Positions 10,102-20,781 of a DNA stretch of 64,000 nucleotides are shown here, one piece after another (position 1 is the first letter of the stretch; every line of letters starts with the position of its first letter). The stretch spans positions 2,790,001 through 2,854,000 of the forward strand of contig CM066294.1 in NCBI GenBank assembly GCA_033816765.1, read 5' to 3'. This DNA is from Nothopassalora personata. Lineage: Eukaryota > Ascomycota > Dothideomycetes > Mycosphaerellales > Mycosphaerellaceae. The notes below the pieces were generated by a model, which worked only from the letters and a program-made list of their open reading frames with translations, searched no databases and was not told the DNA's origin. Position numbers and translations under genes: made by a program.

Positions 10102-10995
10102 TCACGACACTGCGTCATATCCTACCTCGATCTTACCATCGACATGACTCCAGAACTCTTCGATGATCTTGGTCTGATCCTCACCACCTCTCACAGCCAT
10201 ATATCTCCGCTGATCGACCGAAGGACTCCAGTCGCCTTTCTGACTACCAACCATCCTGCCACCGGCTTCCTCCAATATCACCCAGCCTGCACAGACATCC
10301 CAAGCCCAGCAGCCATTCTCCCAGTACACATCAAGATGGCCCGCTGCAACACCACAAAGGTTGAGCTCCGCGCTGCCCAAAGAACGAATGCCATGCACCA
10401 TCGCACCGCCACTCTCCCTGCTCGCACACAAGTTTCGGAAAGTATTCACCTTGGTGTCGTAGTCGTTGCCGTCTCGATCAGAACCCCACTCAACAGCGAC
10501 CAGGCAATGGCTTAAATCCTGAAGCGGCTCTGGATCCTTCAGGGGTAGGCGAACGTGATCGTGTTGTGCATCCGTCAGGAAACTGCCTTTTCCCTTGATA
10601 CCCGTGTACAGCTCCTTCGTGTACGGATTGTAGATCACGCCCACCATTGGCTTCCTCTCAATCGCCAGACCCAGAGAGACACAGACGTAGGGATGGCCAT
10701 GGAAGAAGTTATTGGTCCCGTCAATCGGATCAACGATGAAAGTGGGCTTGTCTGTGAGTTTGTCTCCGTCCTTGTAGGTCTCCTCTCCCATGAAGTCGAA
10801 TTCTGGGTACTTCTCACGCAGTCTCGTGCCTACCATTTTTTCGACAGCCTGATCGGTCTCTGTTACGAGATCTGCTGAGTTCTTCTTTTGACCGCTGCCG
10901 GCGGCAATGGGTTTTGCCGTGGAAATCATCTTGCCGGCATCGTGGGCTATCTGAATTAGGAAGTCGTGGACTTCTTGCAGGTCAACTGCACTCAT
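10102..10995 (-). CDS. Inositol monophosphatase family phosphatase
   Basis: The 297-residue product has the canonical IMPase motifs: DLVTETDQAVEKM (the metal-binding T-x-x-D region), GEETY, the signature DPIDGTNNFFHGHPYV, and the C-terminal WENGCWAWDVCAGWVILEEA containing the third metal ligand. The family hydrolyses inositol monophosphates or related sugar phosphates with Mg2+ in the cytosol. In filamentous fungi similar proteins occur as QutG/Qa-x in quinate clusters, but there are no other quinate genes nearby, so an ordinary IMPase is likelier. I chose the methionine at 10995 (MSAVDLQEVHDFL) because the family's first helix begins there. The frame stays open to another ATG at 11103, and the extra 36 residues look like translated leader. 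Confidence 0.88.
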   Translation of the reverse strand: MSAVDLQEVHDFLIQIAHDAGKMISTAKPIAAGSGQKKNSADLVTETDQAVEKMVGTRLREKYPEFDFMGEETYKDGDKLTDKPTFIVDPIDGTNNFFHGHPYVCVSLGLAIERKPMVGVIYNPYTKELYTGIKGKGSFLTDAQHDHVRLPLKDPEPLQDLSHCLVAVEWGSDRDGNDYDTKVNTFRNLCASRESGGAMVHGIRSLGSAELNLCGVAAGHLDVYWENGCWAWDVCAGWVILEEAGGRMVGSQKGDWSPSVDQRRYMAVRGGEDQTKIIEEFWSHVDGKIEVGYDAVS

Positions 10996-11331
10996 ATTGG
11001 CAGAGATAAGGGAAATATCTTTCGGTGTCGATGTTGCCGGTGGGAGCGTGTTGGGCAAAATATTGAGCGGCTGGCTATTCGTCCCAGGCTCAGACCCACC
11101 CATCCAGCGATCTTGGGCAAGCGTACTAAGGCCTTAATGACGAGGTAGCCCAGCTTTCTCCTTTGTATTGCAGCGAAATAGCTACACTAAGCTTTGCAAA
11201 CGCAACATCTTGGGACAATTCTCATGCTTGCAGGAACCTTCCCTTTCGCCCGAGTTCGGGTCCTCAGGTCCTGCTTGTTGTTTTGCCTTCGCCCAATCCA
11301 GGCAGTGCTTTCACGTATTCAACTTTTAGCC
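10996..11331. promoter_or_regulatory. Divergent promoter region, IMPase / sirtuin
   Basis: Bidirectional upstream region between two divergently transcribed genes. It includes the in-frame minus-strand extension up to 11103 discussed for the IMPase. No specific regulatory motif can be assigned. Confidence 0.4.
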
Positions 11332-12217
11332 ATGCCATCGGACGACGTAGAGGAAGCCATCGACCGTATTCGTAGTGCAGACAGCATTCTCGCTATCATC
11401 GGTGCCGGCTTGAGTGCACCTTCTGGCATCCCAACGTTTCGACATGAAGGAGCTCACTGGCGAGGAGGTCCCATGGACGAGATGTCGAAGCCAGCAAGCA
11501 GCATTCGAGCGTGATCCTGTCGGTGTATGGACGTTATATGGGAATAGACGACAGATGGCCAGAGTTGCTCAGCCGAATGCTGGACATCATGCCCTGGCTA
11601 CCTTGGCTCAAGCGAAGCCAAACATTTTGGCTGTCACGCAGAATATCGACGGTATGATTTCATGTCCCTTACACGGATGAGCTGATGCCATTGTTGGTGC
11701 AGAACTGTCCGAGCGAGCTGATCGCAACCCGCGCCAGGTCGTGCCGCTTCACGGCTCGATCTACAACATTCGCTGCTCGAGAGATGACTGTCCTTCCACA
11801 GCACGAAACTACACCAGCCATCCCTCGCTCCCAGGTCTGATTCTACCCGCTTACGATGTAGCAGACCCAAGGATACCTCTTCCACAATTAAAGATGTCGG
11901 CTGTTCCCGTCTGCTCCCTGTGCAAGCAAGGCATTGTGCGGCCTGGGGTGACGTTCTTCGGGGAGAGTTCACCAGCACAGGAGCTTCAGAGGCTTGACGA
12001 CTGGCTCGAGTTAAATGATGATGTCGATCTTGTCATGATCATTGGCACCTCTAGAGCACCTTTCGTGGGTGACGCCCTGCACCGTGGAGCACGAATGGTC
12101 GTCTTCAATATGGGCTCTGACGCACAGCGTAGTGAAGATGACGATCTGATCGTGGAAGGAGATGTTTCGCTGACACTGCCATACGTGATAGGGAGAGCAC
12201 TTAATATTACCATATGA
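11332..12217 (+). CDS. Sirtuin (SIR2 family NAD-dependent deacylase), frameshifted
   Basis: Sirtuins remove acyl groups from lysine using NAD. The N-terminal Rossmann motif is intact (IIGAGLSAPSGIPTFRHEG). The adenine-ribose motif TQNID sits at the end of the middle segment, followed by the catalytic histidine in VVPLHGSIYN. The zinc-site cysteine pairs are CSRDDC and CSLC, and RPGVTFFGE and IIGTSRAPF follow. A 51-base intron (11652-11702) separates TQNID from LSERAD. Between MDEMSKPA and AFERDPVGVW the frame changes from 1 to 2. The change coincides with a tandem AGCA-AGCA at 11493-11500, and the upstream frame stops at 11512-11514. The allele as read would give a truncated, inactive protein, or else the assembly has an error. 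The single zinc-type core and small size resemble class III (SIRT5/CobB-like) fungal sirtuins. Confidence 0.82.
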
Positions 12218-12497
12218 TCAGCGCAGTGTCCGGCAGACTCTCACAATTCGATGCAGTTGCCGCATTGTCAACCATCTGCCTCTATATAGCTGGTATGTCC
12301 TTCTCTGTAAGTTGCTTGCTGTGTCGCTGCCCGTCGAGATCACAGCGCGCATGGGTCAAAGCCTTGAAGCTCTCACAGCCTGCTCTGTGGCAGCACAACA
12401 CGATGTGTCTCCGGAGCACCTTCTCTGGTGCCACAAGTACTTCCCTCTCAAAAAATCTCCCACAACCAGGCACGTCGTCCCACCTTGATCTCACGTC

Positions 12498-12998
12498 TCA
12501 CAGCAAGCCGTTATTCGCCGGACTGCCTCCCATCGTAGTACAACTATAGTACATCCACCTCCCATTCATAACCTTCCACTTCATCTCCAGAAACCTGATA
12601 AGATTCACGTTCTGCACCCCTGTCACCTTCATCTCGACATACAGCACCGCTTCCCCATCATCGCTCACATCCGTGTGCATACTGATCAGCTCGAACCTAC
12701 AATCCGGCTCTGCCGCTAGAAAGCTTCGCCACAGCTGGTTCAAGTCATGCCAGGACATGGCATGCTCTGGGTAGTTCTCGATCCGACATTCGAAACGAGG
12801 TGCGATGCGTTCGCGGAACTCCAAACGGTCTGGGTTGCCCGTGTAATCAAAGTCGTGGTCGTTCCACGCCAAGAGACAAGCTTCGCAGAGGCGTTCGAGC
12901 TCGGCTATGGCAGCAGTTTCGTCAATTGATTGGGGCGTTTCTGGGGTAGTTGCTTGGGTCCCTGGTGAGGTTGAGGCGCTCTGAGAGGAAGAAGACAT
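12498..12998 (-). CDS. Uncharacterised protein with NTF2/SnoaL-like domain
   Basis: The start at 12998 gives 166 residues. A serine/threonine-rich leader (MSSSSQSASTSPGTQATTPE) is followed by a compact domain of about 125 residues: LERLCEACLLAWNDHDFDY, then RIAPRFECRIENYPEHAMSW, then VLYVEMKVTG and a tryptophan-rich end, MKWKVMNGRWMYYSC. The helix-then-strands pattern with W-N-x-H-D resembles SnoaL/NTF2-like folds common in fungal hypothetical proteins. This is a fold-level guess and no catalytic residues can be assigned. An upstream in-frame ATG at 13052 adds 18 residues of unlikely sequence. It converges with the sirtuin gene. Confidence 0.72.
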   Translation of the reverse strand: MSSSSQSASTSPGTQATTPETPQSIDETAAIAELERLCEACLLAWNDHDFDYTGNPDRLEFRERIAPRFECRIENYPEHAMSWHDLNQLWRSFLAAEPDCRFELISMHTDVSDDGEAVLYVEMKVTGVQNVNLIRFLEMKWKVMNGRWMYYSCTTMGGSPANNGLL

Positions 12999-13784
12999 GT
13001 TGCTGTTCGTTCGTATCTTTGTCTTCGCTTGAGGTGTGATACAGCTCGGCAATTCTTGTTTTCGTGGATGTTGCTCGCTGATCGCTCAGGTTGCCCACGG
13101 GGTTGCTCAATGAACTTTCAGCTTTACGATTTCGGCCAGAGGTCGGCTCCATTGTGACCTCATCTAGTATACATGAAGACATGACCGGTGAGAGGACCCC
13201 CGATAGTGTTCGGTTAACAAGAGAGTGAAGTCATCAGAGTTTCAGCCCCTGCAATATCTGGCACTAATGCAGATGCCAAGTGCCGGGCCATCAAATCTTG
13301 GTGGAAGGCCCTGTCGGCGCTAGTGGAAGGCCTCCGGGAGCGCAGCTGCTTGTCTTTTTGCTTGTCTTGACGCGTTGGCCTCCTGACACAACGACACGGC
13401 ACCCAAATGACACGCGGAAAGCTCGACGGGGCGTACACGAGATGCAGACGATGGTTCTGTACATCTCTTGTGGCCCGCAAAGCATTTTCGCATGAGCGAT
13501 TACAGAAACATGTCTTGCTTGGAGTGATAGAGAATGGCTCTGGCTGCCCACACGGACCGAACACAGTCGCATCGCCGTGGACCAGTGCTCCCTCGGACGA
13601 GTCCGCTACAAACCTCTACCTCGGATAAGGTGCCTGTGCAGTTCTACAGTGCTTCGAACACCCGTCTACTGTCCTGAGGAGGTCTATGTAAGCTGCCAGC
13701 GGTGTAGGTGACTCTGATGCTCTTATACTCGATGTCGGCCACCGCCAAGAATCACGCCTTCTGCCTTGTTCGTTAGGCCACACA
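12999..13784. other. Intergenic, divergent region
   Basis: This separates the NTF2-like gene and the decayed sulfotransferase-like gene. Overlapping open frames on both strands at 13214-13628 show no domain or codon bias. No gene is supported. Confidence 0.4.
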
Positions 13785-14520
13785 ATGCGCTCCGTTGCCT
13801 TCTCGCTTGTGACTTCATAGCTCTCTGTCTCTTTCTATTATTTGTCTTGAAGCATCACCTCCATCCGTTGGAGTACCTCCAGGTGCCCTACCTTTCAAAG
13901 AGCCACCTACCGGAGAAGTGTCAGTCCAGGATGATTACTACGATCAAGCTGCATATGGAGACTACGATCTCCAGATCTTCAAGTCTGCTGACGTGAGTGC
14001 CTTTACTGGATGTGATCAGACCCTTTACAGCATGCGAATATGGGTCCCACATCTTCGTAACGTCGCCGTGCAGAGTTTGCACCAAATGGAACACTGCTTT
14101 GCGATGCCTATATTCACAGCCTCTGTCAAGGTTCAACTCTGGGGAAGTGCAAAGCTATCGGAACCTCGAATTTGACTGGACTGGCATTCCTACAACGCTG
14201 CCAATCGCAGTCCTGGAGGACCAAACACTGTATGTCTCTTTGCTTGCATCTACACACGTGCGAAGCTGGCTGCTACAAGACTCACTTGAGGTTGGCGGGA
14301 AGTTTGACCTGGTGCTGTAAGCGCCCAAGTTCGGCTTTGGGACGGCTATCGTCCTTGAGCATGATCTACCACTTCGACAGTATCTTCGCCTTGTGACTCT
14401 GGATAGCGAATACAGGCCCTCAAGACTGAAGAGCGAATGCAGGATCTAGGAGCACTGCTTGGGCTCGGTCTGATGGCCATGGTCGCCGCCCTACTAGGGG
14501 TTCCTGTCCGTACAAGACCT
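13785..14520 (+). pseudogene. Decayed arylsulfotransferase-like (ASST) gene
   Basis: Fragments in several plus-strand frames follow the order of fungal arylsulfotransferase-like proteins. The leader begins MRSVAFSL and hits a stop within a dozen codons. Next come DDYYDQAAYGDYDLQIFKSA, a good intron (GTGAGT...TTTACAG, about 13993-14030) and CEYGSHIFVTSP. Then FDWTGIPTT and DQTLYVSLLASTHVRSW recall the 'TLYVSWNGAT.V.SW' segment of the family. Finally APKFGFGTAIVLEHDLPLRQ and LVTLDSEYRPSRL occur as one open piece around 14318-14449. A hydrophobic stretch (LGALLGLGLMAMVAALLG) follows in another frame, like the C-terminal membrane anchor of the family. At least three frame changes are needed, so it is most likely dead. 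Family recognition is from motif memory. Confidence 0.5.
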
Positions 14521-15499
14521 AAAATGATCACGCAGATGTGGCGTGGTCGCGATAAAGTCTTTGAGACAGAAGTGCCATCGTCAGCAATGACCAGCCTTTG
14601 GCAGAGTCTGATGGCTCGATTGTGGCAACCGAGGAGCTTTTCTTTGTGTGAGCTGCTACCTGCTAGCGATACGGAGCTCTATCGCAATGATATGATAGAT
14701 GATCTGTACGCAAGCTCCCGCATCTCAACCCTGAATACTATTAGGTTGCTTTCTCCATGGCAATACTTCGGCTTCACGTCCCTGAGTTTGGGCATTGAGC
14801 GAGTCTTCTTGGCAACCTCGCTTCTACTAGTCTGAATCACGCAATTTTTCGGCCTCATGCCGGCCGGGGTCCTCCGGCCGCTGGTGTTCGTCATTTCATC
14901 AAGATCTGGCTGTCTGATCTGATAGTACTAGCGTGGGTGTCCTGATCTACTGGCCGACCTCACCTGTGTGAGCCTTTCTCATCAAAGGCTCTCGCTTCCA
15001 GATTACCGCTCTACCTTGGAGGTGCTGTTCAAGGCAATGACAACAACTCTTACGACCTCGTCGTCATCGTATACGTGATCCTAGCATCCGGAGCGGTGCT
15101 GGTCTAGGGGACGTTATTGGTGTGCAGCTGCTTCACTGCGGATCTGCGGCGACTGCAGTGGACGTAGAAGCAGCGTCCTCAGGAAGGATGAAGCGATCAA
15201 TGTCCAGCGAGAGGAATATGAGCGGCGCGAAAGCGAAATGGAACAAGAAGATCAACCTATGCTTCTTTGTAGCTTTGATTGTGCTCGTACTTGGTGCTGG
15301 CGCGGCATATTTCTAGGGTGTGGCTACCGGGAACCATGACTAGACGTGCTATAAGGTAAATAATATTTGCAGCCGGCGTACTCCGCTCAACACCCGTCAC
15401 CTCCCATTGAATGCCCCACAGTGCCTCCAAGGTGAGTCAGCATTGCACATGACACAAAGTTGCAAGCTCTTCCAGCTCGTTCACTCGCCGACATCCACT
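14521..15499. other. Low-evidence stretch with a possible membrane-anchored ORF
   Basis: A 132-codon plus frame ends at 14835 and a 64-codon plus frame lies at 15122-15316. The latter ends in a basic stretch and one hydrophobic helix (INLCFFVALIVLVLGAGAAY). Neither has a recognised domain, and overlapping frames look equally plausible, so I treat the region as unannotated, perhaps continuing gene decay. Confidence 0.3.
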
Positions 15500-16021
15500 A
15501 TGATGAAAACAGATATGAACTTGGAAACGCGACTAGACACCAAGCTGGAACAACTGCCTCGAGGCTTCCGGTACGTTGTCGGAGGCGCCATCTTTCGCCA
15601 GCACGAAAAGAACACAGGTCCAGAGCCCAGGCTCCTCCTGCTCAGAAGAGCGCTCAGTGAAACATTACCAGGCAACTGGGAGATACCCGGAGGAAAGATG
15701 GAAGCTGGTGAGACGATCAGAGAAGCGCTCTACAGGGAGGTCTCCGAAGAGACTGGCTTGGTCGTCAAAGCCGTGGTCCGAGAACTGCTCATAGTGCAGT
15801 GGACAGACGACCACCGTGGCGAGCGATGGGCACAGATCGGGTTCTTGGTGACTGTTGACGAGCCATTAACTGTTCGCCTCGATCCGGAGGAGCATGATGA
15901 GTGGAGATGGGCAACGGAAACGGAGGCAGAGGCGTTGCCTCACTTGCCGGGTCAAGCTCAATTGAGGGAGGCTGCTTTTCGTGCTTACGCTGAGCTGAAA
16001 GGAATCAACCCGAAGACTTGA
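15500..16021 (+). CDS. Nudix hydrolase
   Basis: The product carries a perfect Nudix box, GKMEAGETIREALYREVSEE followed by TGL, matching GX5EX7REUXEEXGU. It is preceded by FRYVVGGAIF and LLLRRALSETLPGNWEIPGG, the usual strands before the box. Nudix enzymes hydrolyse nucleoside diphosphates linked to another moiety. The size of about 173 residues and the lack of extra domains do not define a substrate. I used the ATG at 15500 (MMKTDMNLETRLD). The frame is open further upstream, but from a non-ATG codon. An ATG at 15411 followed by a GTGAGT donor could be an upstream exon, but its phase does not match the Nudix frame. Confidence 0.86.
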   Translation: MMKTDMNLETRLDTKLEQLPRGFRYVVGGAIFRQHEKNTGPEPRLLLLRRALSETLPGNWEIPGGKMEAGETIREALYREVSEETGLVVKAVVRELLIVQWTDDHRGERWAQIGFLVTVDEPLTVRLDPEEHDEWRWATETEAEALPHLPGQAQLREAAFRAYAELKGINPKT

Positions 16022-17407
16022 AACATTTCGCGACTCATGATGTTGCGGGCCGCCCTCGAAAGGCTCAGCGGAGCATCGTCTTCCAGACTCATGGCCACCA
16101 AGACCCGTCGTCCTAGGCTCCCTGAAGACCCAGGTGATGTTTCCGCAAGCTCCGAACATATGCTCCAGACCATCGGCGTGATTCATCAGACTCCGATATC
16201 GATTTCGGACAGTTGACGACATCGGCCTGTGGAGACACTCTGTTCTCATCGTGTGGATGGAATGGGCAATGGCCTATGCTTCTGATGAGCAGCACGATAA
16301 CTGACTACGAGCGACCTCGCCCAATACGGACACTTCTTAGGCTTGCCTCAATATCTCTCTAACATATCCTGAACTAAAATTGCTCTTAACCCAGCTCAGA
16401 ACGCTTCCCACGAAAACGGTAGGAAGCTAATCTTTGCCGCGCTAATAGAGCGGGAAAACGCTGGTCCGTGCCCGAACGTCACCCTTAGACCAACTCAAAG
16501 TCAGCGCATCGCTTCAAGCATATGCTTCTCCAGCTTCAGTCTTGGCATCGCCCGTACGCTCTACATACATCACGTATTGCATGTTCACGACACATTCCCA
16601 GTACAAACATGAGTAGTATCTGTTGGTCCACCTTATGCCGGAATACGCCGTGCTGTTGTGCCGCACCAGGGAAGAATCGTCAGCAGCACCATCGAAAGGA
16701 TGTCACCTCCACAAACAGATATCTTTTTGAGGACCTCATGGATGGATCAGACCGCGAGTCTCCGTCAGCAACGCTACAGGCCTGTGTCAATTACTGCAGC
16801 TGTAGAACCAAACAAGAAATCTGCTGGCAAAGAGCTGGAGCGCCTTAAACCTTCGTGGACGAGAATTACTCGTCCTATCATTTCTCGGCCATGTAGGCGG
16901 TAGGTCAGAGTTGTGAGATTGTTCGTCCCCTTGGGTTCTTTCCGCCTTTTTAATAGGCGGAGGTCGCGAGTTCGAGTGCTGGTGCCGTGTGAGGAGTTTG
17001 AGTGCTTTGGCGGCTTGAGTCCGCGAATGTCTCGTCACCTCCGCTGCAGGACGTGAGATGCTAAGGCTGTTGGTACGTTCCTCGTAGTTTTGTTGTCAGT
17101 AGCGAATTCAGGGAATGTCGGATGCCAACAATTCCAGCCAGCTTTTGCAGCATACGCAATCCCACAGCATCATTCACGGTCGGCAAAAGATCATCAGGGT
17201 CGTAAGATTCCATCATATCAACACATCCTCCCTCTGTGCCATGAAAGAGTCGAGTAAGACAAAGATCCTCCATGGCATCCACAGCCTGTCAGCAGTTTGC
17301 CACTGCTTACTGCCAAATAACGCCAGAACTCCACGCTCGCACCCATGCAATGCCTGTAGCCCGTAATTACTACATATGCAAATGCCATCTCCGTCACTTT
17401 ATACACT
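16022..17407. other. Long intergenic stretch
   Basis: Convergent flanks of the Nudix and heme lyase genes. Several short open frames on both strands lack bias or domains. A tRNA-like hairpin and T-arm at 16941-16982 is described among the rejected items. No gene is supported. Confidence 0.45.
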
Positions 17408-18484
17408 TCATCGCTTCTGCCTCGCCAGCTCCTCTCTGACACTGCCACCACTGGCTCGCCACCACACATCACCACCCCACCGTACTAATCGTTCGCATGC
17501 TGCTGTAGGTCCATCGACTGCTGGTCGTACATCAAGGTAGAAGACTGGTTCTCCCGTGGGTTCTGGAGGTCCGCTGTAGTAGTCTGAGAATTGTTAGTAC
17601 ATTCCCCGTCAGAGTGAAAGCTGTGTCTTGCCTATCACGTATCGCAGCTCTTTCTTTTGGCCGCCTGGACCTTGTCGCTCGACGTACTGGATGAATGTGA
17701 GCGTCTTTCCTCTCGGCATATCGTGATGTACTATACGCACCCAATCGTGCCGATCAAACGGTGGATTATCCGGAAATTGATTAGGCAGGAGCTTGCTCAT
17801 GAGTCCCAGGATCCTCGCCTTCGGCGTCGGCTCATTCGGTCTGCCCTCAAACCTCAACAAACTCGGTCCATAATATTCCTCCCTTTCGTTCTTAGCCTTC
17901 AACTCCTCCACGATCCGTCCCTGCATATACCCCTCCTCGCCCTTCGCACACCTCTCCCAGCCCTTCCCAAGTCCCTCTCTAAATCGATCCTCCCACCCCT
18001 TGATCTCCTCCCACGCCCCTTCGTTCAGAAAGTTATGCACCGCCACCATACTCTCTACATGCTCAGCCGGTGTATCCGTGTATCCCTTCCGCAGCATGGC
18101 GTTGTACATTTGTTGTGGAGAGGGGTACTCCCAGGTTCCTTGCCCGTCGCCGCGCGGGATGGTGGAGGCTTCGCGATCGAGGGGGAGGTTGATCGATTGT
18201 TCGGAGGCTTCGCGGGTGTTGGAGATGCTTTCGGGCATGCGGTTTAGGGGGTTGAGTTTGGAGATGTAGCTGGGTGATGCGCTGGAGGCTTCGCGCGCGT
18301 CATGTTTTACAGGGCAGGCGCTGCGTCGTTCGCTTTGTCCAGGGGCGGGAGGCTTTACCGACAAGGCTGAGGCGGTTTTGTTGTGCATAGGACATGATGG
18401 TGGTGGTCGCGCGTTCGGGTTCGATGGTGTGGGGTGAGGGGCGATGGTCGCAGAGGGTGTTGTGTCGGCCCAAAACCAGCCCAT
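17408..18484 (-). CDS. CYC3: Cytochrome c-type heme lyase (holocytochrome c synthase)
   Basis: Two exons (18484-17632 and 17583-17408) give 342 residues. They are separated by a 48-base intron with a GC donor (G|GCAAGA), a perfect branch site TACTAAC and a CTCAG acceptor. The enzyme attaches heme to apocytochrome c in the mitochondrial intermembrane space. The N-terminus has the heme-binding CP motifs CPMHNKT and CPVKHDARE. The core then reads [46 protein letters not shown] and ELRYVI. Exon 2 completes [29 protein letters not shown] and [10 protein letters not shown], all typical of the family. Without the intron the frame would end a few codons after ELRYVI. The start at MGWFWADTT is preferred over an upstream ATG whose extra 44 residues look like leader. 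CYC3 versus the c1-specific paralogue cannot be separated with certainty. Confidence 0.92.
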
Positions 18485-19133
18485 GATGATGATGGTAGTA
18501 TGTGGAAGTGAAGCTGGTGGTGCTAGGACGGCACGGGAATGATCAAGGAGGCGATATGAGTAGAAAATGTTAACGATGCGATCGCATGGATCGTTGACGT
18601 CTGTGCACGGCGACAAGGGTCTCGGCTAGATCTTTCCCGAAGTGAATCGTGCGGCGAATTCCCCAACGACAATGACGTCTCTTGCTGCTCAGACTTCGCC
18701 CTTTCATCCACCACCACAATCACCGCAACATCTTTCGGCGACATCGTATAATCCATGAAACAGCTACACGGCAGCTAGTACTTGTCATATTCGCCTTGGA
18801 ATACATTGCCGGCAGACGATGTCGACGACAGGACAGGTTCGAAGCTTAGTCGACATGCCAATACGAGACTTGAAGGGGGCGATGGCACTGGCTTCTTGAA
18901 CACGACCTCTAGTCGTCGCGGTCAGCAGTACGGTGGGCACGAGAACTGCACCAAAAAGTGGCTGAGATGCATTGCCGGAGGGCGCACTGCAACTCTGGAG
19001 GTGCGCGTGGTGTCTGTACGACACCTGCAATGTAAGTGAGCCGTATACTGCCCGATCATCCTCTCTCTCCCTCTCTCCCCTCCTCTAATGTAATTCAAGC
19101 CTGGCTTGCGTGCGCTGGTAGCCAGACACGCTC
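18485..19133. promoter_or_regulatory. Divergent promoter region, heme lyase / unknown gene
   Basis: Contains a CT-rich tract near 19060-19085 typical of fungal promoters just before the start at 19134. No gene is supported in the gap. Confidence 0.4.
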
Positions 19134-20344
19134 ATGGCCCAAGCCTCGACTAGCAGAGGTCATGACTTCAACGACATTACCATCCCAGGCTCCGGCCGCG
19201 CGCATCTGGGTAATTATTACCAAGGACCGGTGTACAATGGCACTGTCTACGTCTACAACACTACTTTCCGTAAGCGTAGCATCACTTCAAGTGCCGCCTC
19301 AATCGATTTTGCATCTTTTAGATCTGTTTCAACAAGACGTTCGAGGCTTGGGACTCCGCCTGTGGTCACTACACCGAGGCGACTCCATCCCTCGACAGGC
19401 TCAGAACGATCACAGGTCGTGTTGAGGCCGCGGCAAGCAACCCCGCTTTGGTACTCATTCGTACCGAGCAGGATAGAAATGAGCTGCACGACGCGCTTTC
19501 GCGGTCTGATCGTGCAGTGCGCGAGGTTGAGCTCCTACTTGCGAGGTATGAGACTTGCGGTCTCAGCAAAATTCGGCCAAGAAACTGGAAGAATATTCAG
19601 CCAAAGGACAACGAAGTCGACCGAATATTCTCGAGGTTGCAAGAGCATGCAAAGGAGCTGTCAATCTACATGTTCAAGGTCGCGCTCGCCAGTACATTGG
19701 CAGGCGTACTTGAAACGCATCTACATGCATTGCCGGAGCAAATACAGCAGTCGATTGACGCATACACAGCGCAGGTGCGGACAGGCGCCAAGGAAGGCTC
19801 CATCATGACTGCCTACGAGGGCGACGAGAGGCATGTCTGGCGCGATGTTAGGCGCGAACTTTTGGCGATGGTTTCACCAGCGAACATCTCCATAGATACA
19901 AACAATGTCGACAGTACGTTCACAAACAGTCGCAACTTAGATGAGCAGAATAGCAATTTTCAAGGTCCGGTGCGCCGTCTAAGACATCTGCGCAACCACT
20001 GTCAGCACACTGCGCGTAACGCAATGCATAAATTTCAGCCTATATCGCCTTTCCTGCGATTAATGCTCCAGCTTTCGTCCGGTTATGGAAGAGGATTTTG
20101 CTCCGCTCTGCCTGGATGTGCCGTTTCGAGAGCTTGTTTGCTATTGACCACAACACGGAGAATGCCAGTAGTATGGAATCATGGCATCGAGCGGGATCAT
20201 GGCATGGGGTCACTTCCTGGCGAACTCTCCTTGCGTCTAGGGCAATATTGGAGACTCGTCCCGTGTTGTATAACAGAGATATGGCCAGAGTTCTTGAAAT
20301 CATTTGTGTCTCAGCACACAACTGATCGGATGTCGCTTCCATGA
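19134..20344 (+). CDS. Uncharacterised fungal protein, possibly a STAND-type N-terminal region
   Basis: The start reads MAQASTSRGHDFNDITIPGS then GRAHLGNYYQG, a 'G.A..GN.Y' pattern common near the start of fungal NACHT/ankyrin-type proteins. A short intron (19270-19321, GTAAGC...TTTTAG) leads into a helical, charged second exon: LVLIRTEQDRNELHDALSRS, EVDRIFSRLQEHAKELSIYM, then ERHVWRDVRRELLAMVSPAN. The exon 1 end (136 bases) and the exon 2 frame do not join in phase, differing by one base, so either the donor is misplaced or the gene is broken. From about 19920 the frame continues to 20344 but looks less protein-like. No NACHT or repeat domain is present, so any role in self/non-self sensing is speculation. 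Confidence 0.4.
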
Positions 20345-20781
20345 GATTCAAAGTAAAGTCGGGAACATATGTGGAACGCGCTTTGGACAAGATTCAGACC
20401 AGCTCAAAGTGCGAGGGCGGCTCTAAGATTAGAACTAGCGTTAGTAGGCTTGGACTTCTGAGACAAACGAACATGTTTCCTCGCGTTGCCTGTCATTCGC
20501 CAAGAATACCCAGTATGCATGCATGTATCGATACAACCCTTTCTCAGCTATACGAGATCGTCGAACATACATATGAAGAAGTTGTCCGATCTTCATTTTC
20601 AACGGGTCAAATCAAAGCATAGTCAGCAGCCCTGTTAGCTCGATCTGACTCTAGTAAGGACTTAATTAATGGCTTCCAGACTCACCGACTTCCTCATACA
20701 CTACCAAAACCAGTGTCCTCGACTCTCCTCACCTGAGAGATCTTGAACACACTGAGTCCTCTAGTCTGACATCAGGGTGCA
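20345..20781. other. Intergenic
   Basis: One 93-codon plus frame at 20341-20622 has no recognisable feature. The stretch just before 20782 is the probable promoter of the aminotransferase. Confidence 0.4.

Noticed and set aside
10102..12217. IMPase-family gene plus sirtuin as part of a quinate (qut/qa) cluster
   Set aside because: No quinate dehydrogenase, dehydroquinase, permease or regulator is nearby; the resemblance to QutG is only family-level.
16941..16982. Possible tRNA (hairpin TCCGCCT/AGGCGGA followed by a T-arm-like GCGAGTTCGAGTGCTGG)
   Set aside because: Anticodon stem would be seven base pairs, the T stem pairs poorly, and no D arm or acceptor partner could be placed. At most a degenerate tRNA-Lys-like relic.
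19134..20344. Heterokaryon-incompatibility or NLR gene
   Set aside because: Only a short N-terminal pattern recalls such proteins; no NACHT, NB-ARC, WD40 or ankyrin segment is present and the exon phases do not fit.
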